Shown: piece by piece, positions 63,999 through 64,000 of the stretch
How positions within the stretch are numbered: the first letter of the stretch is position 1
Layout: every line of letters begins with the position of its first letter
Origin: Clostridium sp. AF37-5
GTDB lineage: Bacteria; Bacillota; Clostridia; Lachnospirales; Lachnospiraceae
Length of the DNA: 64,000 nt
Direction: 5' to 3'
Assembly: GCF_003477605.1 (NCBI RefSeq)
Contig: NZ_QUDR01000016.1
Coordinates: 6,311 to 70,310, forward strand
Made by a program: the position numbers and the translations under genes
The notes under the pieces: generated by a model
The model's database searches: none
Told to the model about the DNA's origin: nothing
The model's input: the letters and a program-made list of their open reading frames with translations, nothing else

Positions 63999-64000
63999 TC

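Larger units (their letters stand above)
37112..64000. mobile_element. Podovirus-like prophage (left end and late region; right end not in window)
   Basis: A continuous run of phage genes, all but one on the minus strand, from lysis genes at the left to packaging genes and beyond at the right. The portal type, the N4-gp56 coat and the tail-nozzle-like protein, with no tail tape-measure or sheath gene, point to a short-tailed phage. No integrase, repressor or replication gene is seen, so these must lie to the right. All major late genes are intact. Confidence 0.88.

Noticed and set aside
63600..64000. Right end of the prophage inside the window
   Set aside because: No continuation of cotJC (codons for DGELAA) and no integrase are present, so the element must extend further.
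1..64000. tRNA or rRNA genes
   Set aside because: I found no sequence with a recognisable tRNA or rRNA pattern, though a dedicated search was not possible.

Overview
The window looks like a spore-forming, low-GC Clostridia chromosome, most likely a Lachnospiraceae gut or rumen bacterium. This rests on gene content: a cotJ spore-coat operon, WhiA and a His-less HPr (Crh) with HprK, LL-diaminopimelate aminotransferase, a reverse rubrerythrin with PerR, and a GH115 xylan alpha-glucuronidase. Almost everything is coded on the minus strand. The species call is inference.

Layout. Bases 1-5090 hold a complete agr-type quorum-sensing locus, transcribed agrA, agrC, agrB, agrD. The agrD gene encodes only 50 residues. 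Three promoters share one exact architecture, TGACCRTTY-N12-TGACCRTTY-N34-TATRMT. They precede agrA, agrD and a downstream unit with a small (possibly broken) ORF, a membrane-anchored leucine-rich-repeat protein and two FtsX-type permeases. Bases 5089-9355 hold glucuronate release and use (GH115, uxaC). A lone FliK-like gene at 9460 is fired from a promoter overlapping that of uxaC. Next come an OPT peptide transporter, DUF1002, dapL and two small genes, then the long block hprK-glcK-murB-rapZ-whiA-crh followed by dnaE-pfkA (26295 down to 16881). Bases 27057-36349 carry Mrp, a thiamine pyrophosphokinase, a secreted PDZ-containing protein, secDF, and a rubrerythrin-perR pair with a clear palindromic operator.

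At 36503 the cotJA-cotJB-cotJC operon begins, but cotJC stops after 32 codons. From there to the right edge runs a podovirus-like prophage, with its lysis genes next to cotJC. Its right end and integrase lie outside the window. Reading in transcription direction, the phage has an HD-domain protein, a receptor-binding-type protein, terminase, portal, a Prp-type cysteine protease, scaffold, N4-gp56-type coat, connectors, a tail-nozzle-like protein, two collagen-like fibres, ejection-type proteins including a 3312-residue polyvalent protein, holin and amidase. Three phage promoters share ATGGGAACTAGGGG-N22-TATNCT.

The strongest candidates for something new are four. First, the agr circuit with its three matched promoters and its unknown cyclic peptide. 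Second, the prophage splitting cotJC. Third, a phage-encoded Prp protease whose likely cleavage motif (LQxFA) sits at the N-termini of the portal, scaffold and coat. Fourth, the shared phage promoter element. A family of palindromic elements of about 150-200 bp (three copies) and a 62-bp tandem repeat lie in host intergenic DNA.
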